Assembly (NCBI RefSeq): GCF_000236685.1
Contig: NC_016633.1
Span: 2,976,001-3,040,000, forward strand
DNA from: Sphaerochaeta pleomorpha str. Grapes
GTDB taxonomy: Bacteria; Spirochaetota; Spirochaetia; Sphaerochaetales; Sphaerochaetaceae
Direction: 5' to 3'
DNA length: 64,000 nt
Part shown: positions 52,064-60,605 of the stretch, piece by piece
Layout: each line of letters opens with the position of its first letter
How positions within the stretch are numbered: the first letter of the stretch is position 1
Made by a program: the position numbers and the translations under genes
Notes under the pieces: generated by a model
Told to the model about the DNA's origin: nothing
What the model saw: only the letters and a program-made list of their open reading frames with translations
Database searches by the model: none

Positions 52064-52608
52064 TGTCAAGTCAGAAGCGGGAATTCAAGATTTTTACTAT
52101 TGTCGAGTATGAAAGGGAGCAGGAGTACCTGCGTTCCCAGCACAAGAAAGGGTGGAAACTGGTACATCTTACCTTTCCAGGCATCTACCTCTTCGAAGCC
52201 TGTGAAAGCGAGGACGTGGTCTACCAACTTGATTACCACAAGGAGGGTTTGGGATCCCAAGACTCTTACGTGCAAATATTCAAGGACTGTGGATGGGAGT
52301 ATCTATTCGACTTTATGGGCTACAGCTATGTCAGGAAAAGTATTGCACACATGCAGGGCAATGAGGAGATTTTTTGTGATGAGGCTTCCCGTATAGACTT
52401 CATCGAGCGGGTCTTCAAAGGCCGTATGCTTCCTCTGGTATTCCTGTTTTTCTTGACTATTATCCCTCAAACCATTCTGCAGGCCAGCTATCTGCAATCG
52501 GAACCGCACCGGACGTTGTTTTATATCTATCTGATGCTCTTTGTCTTCTACCTGTATATTTTCATCCGGTTTGCACTGCAATACCGAAAACTGAAGCAAC
52601 GTCACTAG
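52063..52608 (+). CDS. DUF2812 membrane protein
   Basis: A 181-aa protein. The N-terminal soluble part (EREQEYLRSQHKKGWKLVHL, YQLDYHKEG, YVQIFKDCGWEYLFDFMGYSYVRK) is typical of DUF2812, and two hydrophobic helices follow (about residues 120-145 and 152-172), ending in a basic tail. Together with PadR it forms a frequent two-gene unit in Firmicutes, where the effector is thought to act at the membrane; function unproven. ATG overlaps the padR stop as TAATG and follows AAGGAGG. Confidence 0.85.
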   Translation: MSSQKREFKIFTIVEYEREQEYLRSQHKKGWKLVHLTFPGIYLFEACESEDVVYQLDYHKEGLGSQDSYVQIFKDCGWEYLFDFMGYSYVRKSIAHMQGNEEIFCDEASRIDFIERVFKGRMLPLVFLFFLTIIPQTILQASYLQSEPHRTLFYIYLMLFVFYLYIFIRFALQYRKLKQRH

Positions 52609-52779
52609 CATAGAGACTCTTTGAAGAGCGAATAGCATTGAATTCTTGTTGTTGTTTGCAGGGAAATAATGCGTTGCGTACAGGAAGTCTTGCAAAATGT
52701 CCGAGGATCCAGAATGATGAAAGCAAGCTGGTTATCAGCATAGTCGTCAATTTTCAAGATGCACCAATAGGAGTTGGAA

Positions 52780-53148
52780 ATGAGACAGGCTCTTGGATCT
52801 ACAACGCTCAAGCATAGATACCATTTCATTGGGTATTCCTTGTACTGTCTGGTTGCTTCCTATTTCTTTTTCGTCTCATTCCATCATACGGATAGCAGTA
52901 TATTGGGAAGTCTCCTTGGGATATTTATCTCAATTGGCACAGCTATATTGATTTCATCAAAACTACACTACAAGACGAATAGGATAGCCTGTATTTTCGA
53001 AATTTTGGGATTCTTAATGCTCCCGTTTATTGACGTTTTTCAGATTGCCATTTTTCAAATCCGGTTTTCTCTTGAAGCAATCCTATTCTATTGTTTGTTC
53101 ATCAAGCTGTTGAGTCTTTCGGTTGAGAAAAGTCACACTGCTCAGTAG
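52780..53148 (+). CDS. Small membrane protein of unknown function
   Basis: A 122-aa protein with about four hydrophobic helices (YSLYCLVASYFFFVSF, LGSLLGIFISIGTAILI, IFEILGFLMLPFIDVF, AILFYCLFIKLLSL) and basic loops. No family recognised. The ATG at 52780 has AGGAG with good spacing. It lies 171 bases after the DUF2812 gene and has no obvious partner. Confidence 0.6.
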   Translation: MRQALGSTTLKHRYHFIGYSLYCLVASYFFFVSFHHTDSSILGSLLGIFISIGTAILISSKLHYKTNRIACIFEILGFLMLPFIDVFQIAIFQIRFSLEAILFYCLFIKLLSLSVEKSHTAQ

Positions 53149-53689
53149 TTCCAATCGATTGCAGAGAAAATCTGGAACCATTAAAAAATAATGGAGGACA
53201 GGCAGGTCTTGGTGTCATCTGGCTTTTTTTCTGATTTGCTTGGACACAAAAAATCCCCCCAACCCTTGGTATGAACCAATAAGTCGGGGGATTTCAAATA
53301 AGTTACCATTCGTGAATCTCAAATTTTTCACAGTAGAAGGACTTTTTGAAGGATTCAAATTGTCTATCAATTCAATCCCCTGCCAGGTTCCCTTCTCTCG
53401 GGTTTCGGCAACCAAATTGATCATCGGCACCAGCCCTTCAAAGCGATTGATCTCATCCCAATACCGCATACAGACATTGCTATTTGTTATCGGTAAAAAC
53501 CTGCAATTTATCGCCTGGAAAAGAAATGATTTAGAGGTTTTTGTTGGCTAACGTTTTTTCGGCCTATATTACAGGCGTTGTTGCAAAGGGTTGCATTCGG
53601 CTTTCAATGAATTTTGGATGCTGAAATAATTTCGGCATACATTTTCTATTTAATAGTAACCACAGTAAGTTTGAGTAATTTTTTTTCAT
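53149..53689. other. Gene-free, AT-rich stretch with one hairpin
   Basis: Open frames on both strands (53215-53469 minus, 53240-53551 plus) overlap each other, lack ribosome sites, and are not called. A hairpin with stem AAATCCCCC (53251-53259) and GGGGGATTT (53286-53294) encloses an inner TTGGT-ATGA-ACCAA pair; it could end transcription of the gene at 52780. The rest looks like decayed sequence. Confidence 0.5.
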
Positions 53690-54451
53690 TTACAACCACA
53701 CAGCCCAGTCTCCATATTCACAAATACCGGTACCATGCTTTAGCTTTCCCTCTTCATTCAGTTCTTGGAACGCATTACGCATCCTTATCAGGATTTCAGG
53801 CCGGATATCGAGTGAATGGTGAGCTGGGAATACTCGCGCGACCGGTAAAACAGCAATCCTCTCAAGGGAGGAAAGATAGGCTTGGGGGTCGGTAGAAGGA
53901 TAGTATGCAAAGAGGGTATCCTTATAGACTAGGTCGCCAGTGAACAGATATCTACGATTCTTTTCCCAGAAACACATGTGCCCAGGAGAGTGTCCGGGGG
54001 TATGCAATACCTTGATAATTCGACCACCTAGGTCGATTTCATCATTATCGTCAAGAATCCGTGTAGGGGTACCCTGGAAGAACTCATACGTATTAACATC
54101 ATAACCGACAGGAATGTCACAGCGGTCGATTACCATTGCTTTGATTTGGTCAAGGGAGAGGGGGAATTCGCCGTTTAGCCAGTGCAATTCATCCTTGTGG
54201 GCATAGAAGTCTGGGAAAAACCTATGCCCACCGATATGGTCCCAATGAATATGTGTAGCGGCTGCGATTACTGGCTTTTGGGTGAATTTCAAAACCTGTT
54301 CCCGTATATCGCAAATGCCCAGCCCGGTATCGATGAGCAGGTTGGTTTTAGATCCCAGCAAGAGGTAAGCATGGGTTTCTTCCCAATGCCGGTACTCACT
54401 GAGTATGAAAGTATCTTCATCAATCCTGTCTATTGTAAACCATTCGTTCAT
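53690..54451 (-). CDS. Metallo-beta-lactamase-fold hydrolase
   Basis: A 253-aa cytoplasmic enzyme. Zinc ligands: HIHWDH (H67, H69, D71, H72), a histidine in HTPGHSPGH, the bridging aspartate in LFTGDLVY, and a histidine in FPAHH. The family includes glyoxalase II-like thioesterases, quorum-quenching lactonases and phosphodiesterases; no substrate can be assigned. ATG follows GGAGG. Single gene. Confidence 0.88.
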   Translation of the reverse strand: MNEWFTIDRIDEDTFILSEYRHWEETHAYLLLGSKTNLLIDTGLGICDIREQVLKFTQKPVIAAATHIHWDHIGGHRFFPDFYAHKDELHWLNGEFPLSLDQIKAMVIDRCDIPVGYDVNTYEFFQGTPTRILDDNDEIDLGGRIIKVLHTPGHSPGHMCFWEKNRRYLFTGDLVYKDTLFAYYPSTDPQAYLSSLERIAVLPVARVFPAHHSLDIRPEILIRMRNAFQELNEEGKLKHGTGICEYGDWAVWL

Positions 54452-54572
54452 GGAAAGCCTCCAATAGGGAAAGCAATAGTGGAGTGTAACGTTACAGCCT
54501 GGCGAAATTAATTTTGTAAAATCAGTAGGAACGGTACAGGACCATCAAACGTTGTGAAGCAAAGGAAATCAC

Positions 54573-55196
54573 TCAGGCTGTTTCTTTGTCTCTTACAGAT
54601 ATCCTAGGTAACAGTAATTCCTTCCGAAGTAGCAACACTCCATAAATACCACATACCAGGAGGATCATATCTTCATAAGCGTCAAAGAATATTGCCTTCA
54701 CTCCTGTCAAACCCCAGACAGTAAGGAGCAAGAGGAGAACCTTATTTTTTCTAGGATACAGAGCGTAGGCGGATAGTCCCAAACAGACCACAGGACAAGG
54801 CATGCTGTAGGTAACAATGTGTGGGAATCTATGGCCGAGCATGTAGGAACAGGCTGGGTAGAGGGCGTAAAGACTGAGGAGTACAATCTGGAAGAAGTTT
54901 GGTTTTCTGGGTTTATCATCGTGATTGCTTATTGCCTCATAGAAAAACAATATACCACAAGAGATGAAAAGTGGGAGAGCAAAGAATTTCTGAATAGGTT
55001 CTGTTCCAAAGATCCCAAAAAATACAATACCGATAAAGAGATGGAAAAGCCCCAGAGCGCATTTTATCGCAAAATGTATTTTCGTTGTATAGGAAATCAA
55101 CAGAGCTGCAAGAAGGAGCGTGAGAAAAGCAAAAGAGGCCCACCATGTCGCACTATTGTAGGCTCCAATTACTTCCCAAAATGCTTGTGCTTCCAT
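54573..55196 (-). CDS. Multi-helix membrane protein, DUF6064-like
   Basis: A 207-aa protein with about six or seven hydrophobic helices. The opening FWEVIGAYNSATWWASF and the middle CLGLSAYALYPRKNK resemble DUF6064 proteins, whose function is unknown. ATG after GGGGAG. It lies 121 bases upstream of the metallo-hydrolase gene on the same strand and may share its transcript. Confidence 0.65.
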   Translation of the reverse strand: MEAQAFWEVIGAYNSATWWASFAFLTLLLAALLISYTTKIHFAIKCALGLFHLFIGIVFFGIFGTEPIQKFFALPLFISCGILFFYEAISNHDDKPRKPNFFQIVLLSLYALYPACSYMLGHRFPHIVTYSMPCPVVCLGLSAYALYPRKNKVLLLLLTVWGLTGVKAIFFDAYEDMILLVCGIYGVLLLRKELLLPRISVRDKETA

Positions 55197-55527
55197 GCAT
55201 TGCTCCCCGTTTGATTTCTCGTTGCCAAGGGTAGAAACTTGAGATGGTAAGACTGACAGTCAGCGTATTGTAAAGACATTTGAATGTATGGTCTAGTTGA
55301 TAGATCTTCAATTCGAGTGATCAGATTCTCATGCATCTGGGAAACCTGTTGCGCTTTGCAAACGAATGTCTTAAGGGTTTGTTACAGTTACAGCTCTCAT
55401 CAATCAATCTGACCTTTTTCTTGCTGTAAAGGAGCTGGAACGATGTTCGCAAGTATAGGTTCGTCCTGTTCCTTCCCCCAATGTGAGAAATTTGGTCTGA
55501 ACTTTTTTTATGAATGATGTCCTTGTC
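55197..55527. other. Gene-free gap
   Basis: About 330 bases between two minus-strand genes. A small GACTG-A-CAGTC inverted repeat near 55249-55259 is the only structure noticed. No credible frame or terminator seen. Confidence 0.5.
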
Positions 55528-56931
55528 TCACGATTTGATTTCATGAGGACAAGGTGAGGCAAATGGCTTTGAATGTCTAGACTGGCAATAATTATATACA
55601 TGTCGGAATTTATGAAGCAAGATAAGCGAGGCTAGAAGGGAAGCAAACTCTGAGAATGGTACTGCCAGCCAGACTCCTGTTTCCTGCCAGATCCGAGGAA
55701 ATAGCATCAATGCGATTACCAAACAAATGAAAGAGCGTAGACACGATATGATTGCTGATCGCTTCCAGTCAGAAAATGCTGTAAATGTTGCTGAAGCAAA
55801 GATGGTAAAACCACTGCAAAGAAAGCTGGAGGAGAATATGCGGAACCCGGTAGAAGCCAAGTGATATACGGGTGAGGTAGTATCGGTGAAGAATGAAACC
55901 AATACTGGTCCATACAGCTGGGAGCAGATGAATAGGATTCCCGAAAAGATACCGATAATCCAAAATGAATAGCTGAAAATACGTGTAAGCCGGGGTGAAT
56001 TGTGGCTTCCATAATTAAAACTCAATATTGGCGAGACGCCCATTGAGAATCCAATATAGATTGATGTAACCAAAAATTGGGCATAGATCATGATTGTTAT
56101 TGCCGCGACTCCTGTTTCACCTGCCAATTTCATCATAGTTATGTTGAATAGAAAAGTAGTTACTGCCATTGCACTTTGACTGACCAGCTCCGAAAAACCA
56201 TTTTTACAGCTCTTAATTATCACGTGAAAGTCAATAATAGGCCGGCAAAATGTTAAAACAGCATCCTTTTGAATGAAAACAGCGATTCCAACAAGTGAGG
56301 GAAATGTATAAGCAAGTCCAGTTCCGAGAGCTGCTCCTGCTATTCCCATTTTGTATTCTACGATGAAAAGGATATCTAGCAGAATGTTCAGAATTCCAGC
56401 ACCTACTGATACCATCAGGCCTACTCCAGGCTTACCTGCAGTCACCAACAGGTGTTGGAAAAGTATTTGCATGATGGCTGCGGGGGTGAAAAACAGTAGT
56501 ACTGATAGATATGAATTGCAATAGGGGAACAATACCTTGTTTGATCCAAGTGTTTGGATGAGTGAGGTTTTCCATAGAGTGCCGGCTATTGCAATGCCTA
56601 TACCGGCCACTATCGCTGTAATTACGAGCAGAGAAAAGTCTTGTGAAGCCCTATTGGTATTTCCTTCTCCTAATTCTCTAGCAACTATTGCATTTGTGCC
56701 TGTGGCAAACATCCCCCCAAATCCTACAATCAAATTGATGACCGGTGTTATGATATTGAGCGCTGACAATCCGTCCGTGCCAATAAAACGGGATATGAGT
56801 ATTGAATCTACCATGGTATAGAGCCCCATAAACAGCATCATGGTTACCGTAGGCAGAGTAAAGCGTAGCAAGGATTTCAAAGTAAAGTTTGCAGCGATTG
56901 TGTTATGTATTGTATTGATATGTGTTTCCAT
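55528..56931 (-). CDS. MATE-family multidrug efflux pump (MepA-like)
   Basis: A 467-aa inner-membrane protein with about twelve helices. SLLRFTLPTVTMMLFMGLYTMVDSILISRFIGTDGLSALNIITPV and FGGMFATGTNAIVARELGEG in the N-half match MATE proteins of the MepA branch, which extrude cationic drugs in exchange for sodium or protons. The ATG is six bases after the AraC-GNAT stop, with only a weak ribosome site, so it is probably coupled to it. Composition is AT-rich. Confidence 0.9.
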   Translation of the reverse strand: METHINTIHNTIAANFTLKSLLRFTLPTVTMMLFMGLYTMVDSILISRFIGTDGLSALNIITPVINLIVGFGGMFATGTNAIVARELGEGNTNRASQDFSLLVITAIVAGIGIAIAGTLWKTSLIQTLGSNKVLFPYCNSYLSVLLFFTPAAIMQILFQHLLVTAGKPGVGLMVSVGAGILNILLDILFIVEYKMGIAGAALGTGLAYTFPSLVGIAVFIQKDAVLTFCRPIIDFHVIIKSCKNGFSELVSQSAMAVTTFLFNITMMKLAGETGVAAITIMIYAQFLVTSIYIGFSMGVSPILSFNYGSHNSPRLTRIFSYSFWIIGIFSGILFICSQLYGPVLVSFFTDTTSPVYHLASTGFRIFSSSFLCSGFTIFASATFTAFSDWKRSAIISCLRSFICLVIALMLFPRIWQETGVWLAVPFSEFASLLASLILLHKFRHVYNYCQSRHSKPFASPCPHEIKS

Positions 56932-56937
56932 GGAAGG

Positions 56938-57789
56938 TTATTGTCCTAATAGCTGGATTTTTGGAATCTCAAATGACTGGGTAGGGTATCCGTATTCAAC
57001 GAGGAATCTGGATTCTTTGAATCCTAGGTTCTTCAGCATAGTTCTGTAACCAGTATCTGCTTTGTCTCTATCTCGATAGGTTGTGAGGCTTAGCTTCTCT
57101 GCCCTAGGACTTTCTTGTGCAGCCCAGATAAAAAAGGCTTTATAGACACCTTTCTGTTTGAATTGGGGGTGTATTCCTAGAAAAGGAATTTTACCAGTCT
57201 CTGGATCCAAGATTATCGCACCGATTATTACATCCTCCTCCTGGATACTAAATAACTGGTCATTATCAATTGCCTTTTTAAGTTCGAATAAACAATTTTC
57301 TTCTTCTAAATATGGGAACCCATCAATGATCAAAGGAAGGAAGGATCTCCAACAAGACATTTCCTGCATAGTTGCCGATGTGATCTCTTGTACCCAATTG
57401 ATGCCTGAAAAGGTGTTTTTTGAGAATGCATGGAGGCTGTATGGCAATTGCAAAGGATAAAATTGCTGATCCTGACGAAATGTATTTGGTGTTTTCTTGT
57501 ATAAAGCCTTGAACATAGTTGAGAATGCTTGTTGGCTTTCATATCCGATCATCAAAGCGATGTCCAGGATCGGGATTTCTGATTGTGTGAGCATGCTGGC
57601 CGCCTCGGTGAGTTGGCGACGTTTCAAATAGGTGAAAAGTGGCATCCCAACGGTTTCACTGAAAACTCTGTGGATATGGAACTTTGAATAGGATACTTCT
57701 TTGGCAATCGACTCAAGATTCATTTTCTCATCCAAATGATTCTCGATGTAGTCAATGATGGTTGTTGCCAGTGATATCTGATTATCCAT
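56938..57789 (-). CDS. AraC-family regulator fused to a GNAT acetyltransferase-like domain
   Basis: A 283-aa protein with the AraC DNA-binding domain at the N-terminus (about residues 1-105: TIIDYIENHLDEKMNLESIAKEVSYSKFHIHRVFSETVGMPLFTYLKRRQL, then IALMIGYESQQAFSTMFKALYKKTPNTFRQ). The C-terminal half (about 160-270) looks like a GNAT fold (VIIGAIILDPETGKIPFLGIHPQFKQKGVYKAFF, then GYRTMLKNLGF). AraC regulators with drug-binding GyrI-like domains are common next to pumps; a GNAT domain instead is unusual. It shares an operon with the MATE pump and probably controls it. Clear GGAG before ATG. Confidence 0.85.
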   Translation of the reverse strand: MDNQISLATTIIDYIENHLDEKMNLESIAKEVSYSKFHIHRVFSETVGMPLFTYLKRRQLTEAASMLTQSEIPILDIALMIGYESQQAFSTMFKALYKKTPNTFRQDQQFYPLQLPYSLHAFSKNTFSGINWVQEITSATMQEMSCWRSFLPLIIDGFPYLEEENCLFELKKAIDNDQLFSIQEEDVIIGAIILDPETGKIPFLGIHPQFKQKGVYKAFFIWAAQESPRAEKLSLTTYRDRDKADTGYRTMLKNLGFKESRFLVEYGYPTQSFEIPKIQLLGQ

Positions 57790-57950
57790 ATCTAAGCTCC
57801 AGATCGAAGAAGATGATACTAAGCGTATAGTAAAACTTGTATTCTTGTTTAATCAATCTTGGCATTTTTCATATGATTTTGGAGAAATCCTGTATCTTCA
57901 GAAAGTTTCTATTTCACGTAAGAATTACTTCCACAAAGAATCTGTCGTAA

Positions 57951-58196
57951 CACTTCGATACCCACTGGTCAAGAAACCCTCGCACCATAGCCATTCACGA
58001 ACGTCGCTTCAAGCGGGTACAGAGACGGAAGGCGAAGCGCTCCAACATCAAGATCGGCGAACGCGGGAACCAGGTTCGTAAAACCCCGGCACTGTACGAA
58101 AAAGACTGTGAAATGGGTGAAGAAGGTCCCAAAACCCCGAACCTGTTAGGTATAAAATCCAACGCAGAAACCGTAAGAGTTGCTGTACGGAAATAG
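57951..58196 (+). pseudogene. C-terminal remnant of an unidentified gene
   Basis: An 81-codon frame, open from a stop at 57948 to TAG at 58194-58196, without a start codon until residue 52 or so. The translation is basic and protein-like (FKRVQRRKAKRSNIKIGER, then LYEKDCEMGEEGPKTPNLLG) and its GC content is clearly higher than the flanks, so it looks like a leftover of imported coding DNA, possibly a mobile-element or phage protein. Identity unknown. Confidence 0.4.
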
Positions 58197-58383
58197 AGTA
58201 GCTTTTAAAGAAATTGCATAGTCAAAATTATCGGAAAAATTTGAACAGTTCTTACATAAATTTTATGAAAATGTAACTCATTCGGCTATCTTGTCGATAA
58301 TGATGAAATCGTGCTTGATATGGTCTAGCCAAAGAAGCTGGCTCAATTTGTCACAGTACCCTGAAATATTTGGATTCTTATTT

Positions 58384-59613
58384 TCATCTGTCATCTTTTG
58401 CGAGTACTACCAAGAAGAATCTCCCTTTTCCAATCTTTATAATATTGTTTCCGGTAGACAATGAAATTGTTTTTACATCAAAAACTTTCTCATTATTGAT
58501 GGACACAGCACCTTGAGAAAATAATCTGCGTAGCTCACTTTTTGAAGTATACTTACCCGCAATCATTAGCTCTTCAAGTAAGGTGTTTTGTACGTTCTCA
58601 CAAACATCGGGTGAAATAGCAATTACAGGTGCATCATCAGGGAGTCTCCCCTGTTGAAATGCGGATCTGAAATAATTTTCAGCACTGGCTGTTTCCTCAT
58701 GAGAATGATAAAGAGAGACTATTTCTCGGGCTAGCTCAATTTTGATATCCCGTGGATTTTCGCCCCCAGCCAGTCTGTTTCTAATTGTCTCAACCTCATT
58801 TGGATGCATGTCAGTACAGAGGTTGAAATACTTGAGTATCAATCCATCAGGTATTTTCATAATCTTCTCAAACATGATGTTCGCATCCTCATCAATGCCT
58901 ATGTAATTTCCTAGGCTCTTGCTCATTTTTTCAACTCCGTCTACACCTTCCAACAAAGGCATGAACAAAGTGATCTGAGGGTCTTGGGAATAATCTTTTT
59001 GAATGTTTCTCCCCATTAAGATATTAAAAATCTGATCTGTCCCTCCCAGTTCAACATCTGCCTCGATCGCAACAGAATCATAAGCTTGCATCAACGGGTA
59101 GAAAAACTCGTGAACGGCTATCGGTTCATGCTTGGTAAACCGTTTCGTAAAATCATCTCTTTCAAGCATCCTGGCTACCGTACATTTTGAAGCTAATGTA
59201 ATTACATCGGAGAATGTAAGTTTGTTGAGCCATGAACTATTGAAATGGATTTCGGTCTGTTCTTTTACTAAGATTCTAAATATCTGTTTTTCATAGGTCC
59301 TAGCATTAACCAGGACTTCGTCTTTCGTTAACGGTTTTCGAGTTTTTGACTTTCCGGTAGGATCACCGATCATTCCTGTGAAATCACCGATTATGATTAT
59401 CGCCGTATGGCCTTGTTCTTGAAGCTGCCGCAGTTTTCTTAAAACCACGGCATGTCCAAGATGTATATCTGGAGCTGAAGGATCAAGTCCTAATTTAACC
59501 CTGAGGGGACGATTCTCTTTTTTGACCTTATCAAGTTTGGTTTTAATTTCCTCTTCCGCGGAATGCTCCACGACACCCTTGATCATAATCTGGATCGTAT
59601 CCCTGTCACTCAT
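58384..59613 (-). CDS. tyrS: Tyrosyl-tRNA synthetase (TyrZ-like)
   Basis: A 409-aa class I synthetase. HIGH-type motif HLGH (H51, H54), KMSKS at 229-233, and tyrosine-pocket segments LGLDPSAPDIHLGH and QAYDSVAIEADVELGGTDQIFNILMGR; an S4 RNA-binding domain lies at the C-terminus (from about 345). The IGDFTGMIGDPTGKS stretch fits the TyrZ branch. AAGGGG before ATG. It stands alone in an AT-rich, gene-poor stretch next to a gene remnant; either the housekeeping copy moved here or this is a second, acquired copy. Confidence 0.92.
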   Translation of the reverse strand: MSDRDTIQIMIKGVVEHSAEEEIKTKLDKVKKENRPLRVKLGLDPSAPDIHLGHAVVLRKLRQLQEQGHTAIIIIGDFTGMIGDPTGKSKTRKPLTKDEVLVNARTYEKQIFRILVKEQTEIHFNSSWLNKLTFSDVITLASKCTVARMLERDDFTKRFTKHEPIAVHEFFYPLMQAYDSVAIEADVELGGTDQIFNILMGRNIQKDYSQDPQITLFMPLLEGVDGVEKMSKSLGNYIGIDEDANIMFEKIMKIPDGLILKYFNLCTDMHPNEVETIRNRLAGGENPRDIKIELAREIVSLYHSHEETASAENYFRSAFQQGRLPDDAPVIAISPDVCENVQNTLLEELMIAGKYTSKSELRRLFSQGAVSINNEKVFDVKTISLSTGNNIIKIGKGRFFLVVLAKDDR

Positions 59614-60131
59614 ACTAGCAAACCCCTTAATCTAAAACCTTAAATACCAGAATTTTATTCTAACTATCATATTTTATGGAGGACCGAAAGTCAAACTTTC
59701 AATCGGAAATATTCAATTCTAAAACTCGATCCATACGGTGGAAACAGACTTGTAGGTTGGAACTTTCAAACCTCTACAATACAATCTGTGATATAAGTGA
59801 CAATTCATGTCCGAGAATAGACCAGAACCATTTGGACACATCGTCCTTTTAAAGCTCAAACGGATAGCTTTGTTTTTTCGTGTGAGCCCTGAAGCTACGT
59901 TCTCAAGAGTTCCCATTGCAGTGAAAGAAAACCTCTTGACGAGTTGGTGTACAATCAAGTCGCATCAAGGTTCTTTGGTGTAGATGTTATCAATTTTGTA
60001 AACAGCATATTGACCGGGTTACCTTGTCAGCCTATCATTCACTAATGAGGTGCATGCATTATTAAGAATAATGACTAATTTTTAACAAGGAGCTTGGATG
60101 TTCAGTACATTGGATTCGGTTCGTTATGCAT
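59614..60131. other. Gene-free stretch upstream of tyrS and the CD3324-like gene
   Basis: AT-rich, about 520 bases. A 79-codon minus-strand frame (59719-59958) has no ribosome site and an unprotein-like composition. No T-box-like leader was recognised before tyrS. Nothing else seen. Confidence 0.5.
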
Positions 60132-60180
60132 AGCAAGGGCTATTGCATACTACAATAAGGCATAGGCAATAGCTCTTGCT
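60132..60180 (+). promoter_or_regulatory. Long hairpin upstream of the CD3324-like gene
   Basis: AGCAAGGGCTATTGC (60132-60146) pairs with GCAATAGCTCTTGCT (60166-60180) over 15 bp with one G-U wobble, around a 19-base loop, 31 bases before the ATG. Could be a leader regulator, a terminator of an upstream transcript, or an operator arranged as an inverted repeat. Confidence 0.6.
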
Positions 60181-60211
60181 CAATCCTGACACAAACGTAG
60201 GGGGGAGCATA

Positions 60212-60484
60212 ATGGGCTACAAAAAAGCAAACGATGTATTACCGCAGCATTTATTGAGTGCGGTTCAACAGTATATAGACGGCGAGTATATGTACATTCC
60301 ACGTAAAGAGGACAGCAAGTTGCCGTGGGGTGCAAACACAGATACTAGGAATATTGTAAAGGCCAGGAACAGGGAAATTCTGGACAAACGTCTGGCAGGT
60401 TGTTCTGTTGGCGACTTGGCTGAAGAATATTTCTTGTCAGAAAAAGCTATATACAAAATTATCAACGCCTGTAAAAATGGCTGA
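60212..60484 (+). CDS. CD3324-family helix-turn-helix protein
   Basis: A 90-aa protein. MGYKKANDVLPQHLLSAVQQYIDGEYMYIPRK, LPWGANTDTRNIVKARN and the C-terminal helix-turn-helix LAEEYFLSEKAIYKIINAC match the CD3324 family, related to Mor-type activators of mobile elements. DNA binding is likely; target unknown. ATG at 60212 follows AGGGGGGAG; the longer frame from 60176 lies in the hairpin and is rejected. A terminator follows directly. Confidence 0.8.
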   Translation: MGYKKANDVLPQHLLSAVQQYIDGEYMYIPRKEDSKLPWGANTDTRNIVKARNREILDKRLAGCSVGDLAEEYFLSEKAIYKIINACKNG

Positions 60485-60489
60485 AATCA

Positions 60490-60520
60490 AAGCGCCCCGA
60501 CTTCGCTTGGGGCGCTTTTT
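60490..60520 (+). terminator. Terminator of the CD3324-like gene
   Basis: AAGCGCCCC (60490-60498) and GGGGCGCTT (60509-60517), then TTTTT: textbook intrinsic terminator. Confidence 0.9.
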
Positions 60521-60605
60521 CCTTTCTGAAACAAGAAGTGGGATGCATTTGGAAGCTGCATAACGTAGAATGTTGATAAACATTTTAGATATAAGGAAAA
60601 TGACA

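Noticed and set aside
53215-53551. Overlapping short frames on both strands (84 and 103 codons)
   Set aside because: No ribosome sites, they contain the hairpin at 53251-53294, and neither shows a domain.
57845-58081. 78-codon plus-strand frame with ATG
   Set aside because: It covers the remnant at 57951-58196 in another frame; the remnant frame is the more protein-like one.
59614-59700. T-box leader for tyrS
   Set aside because: Fewer than 100 bases show no specifier loop, T-box sequence or terminator/antiterminator pair.
59719-59958. 79-codon minus-strand frame upstream of tyrS
   Set aside because: No ribosome site, no domain, AT-rich gap; considered as a leader peptide but nothing supports it.
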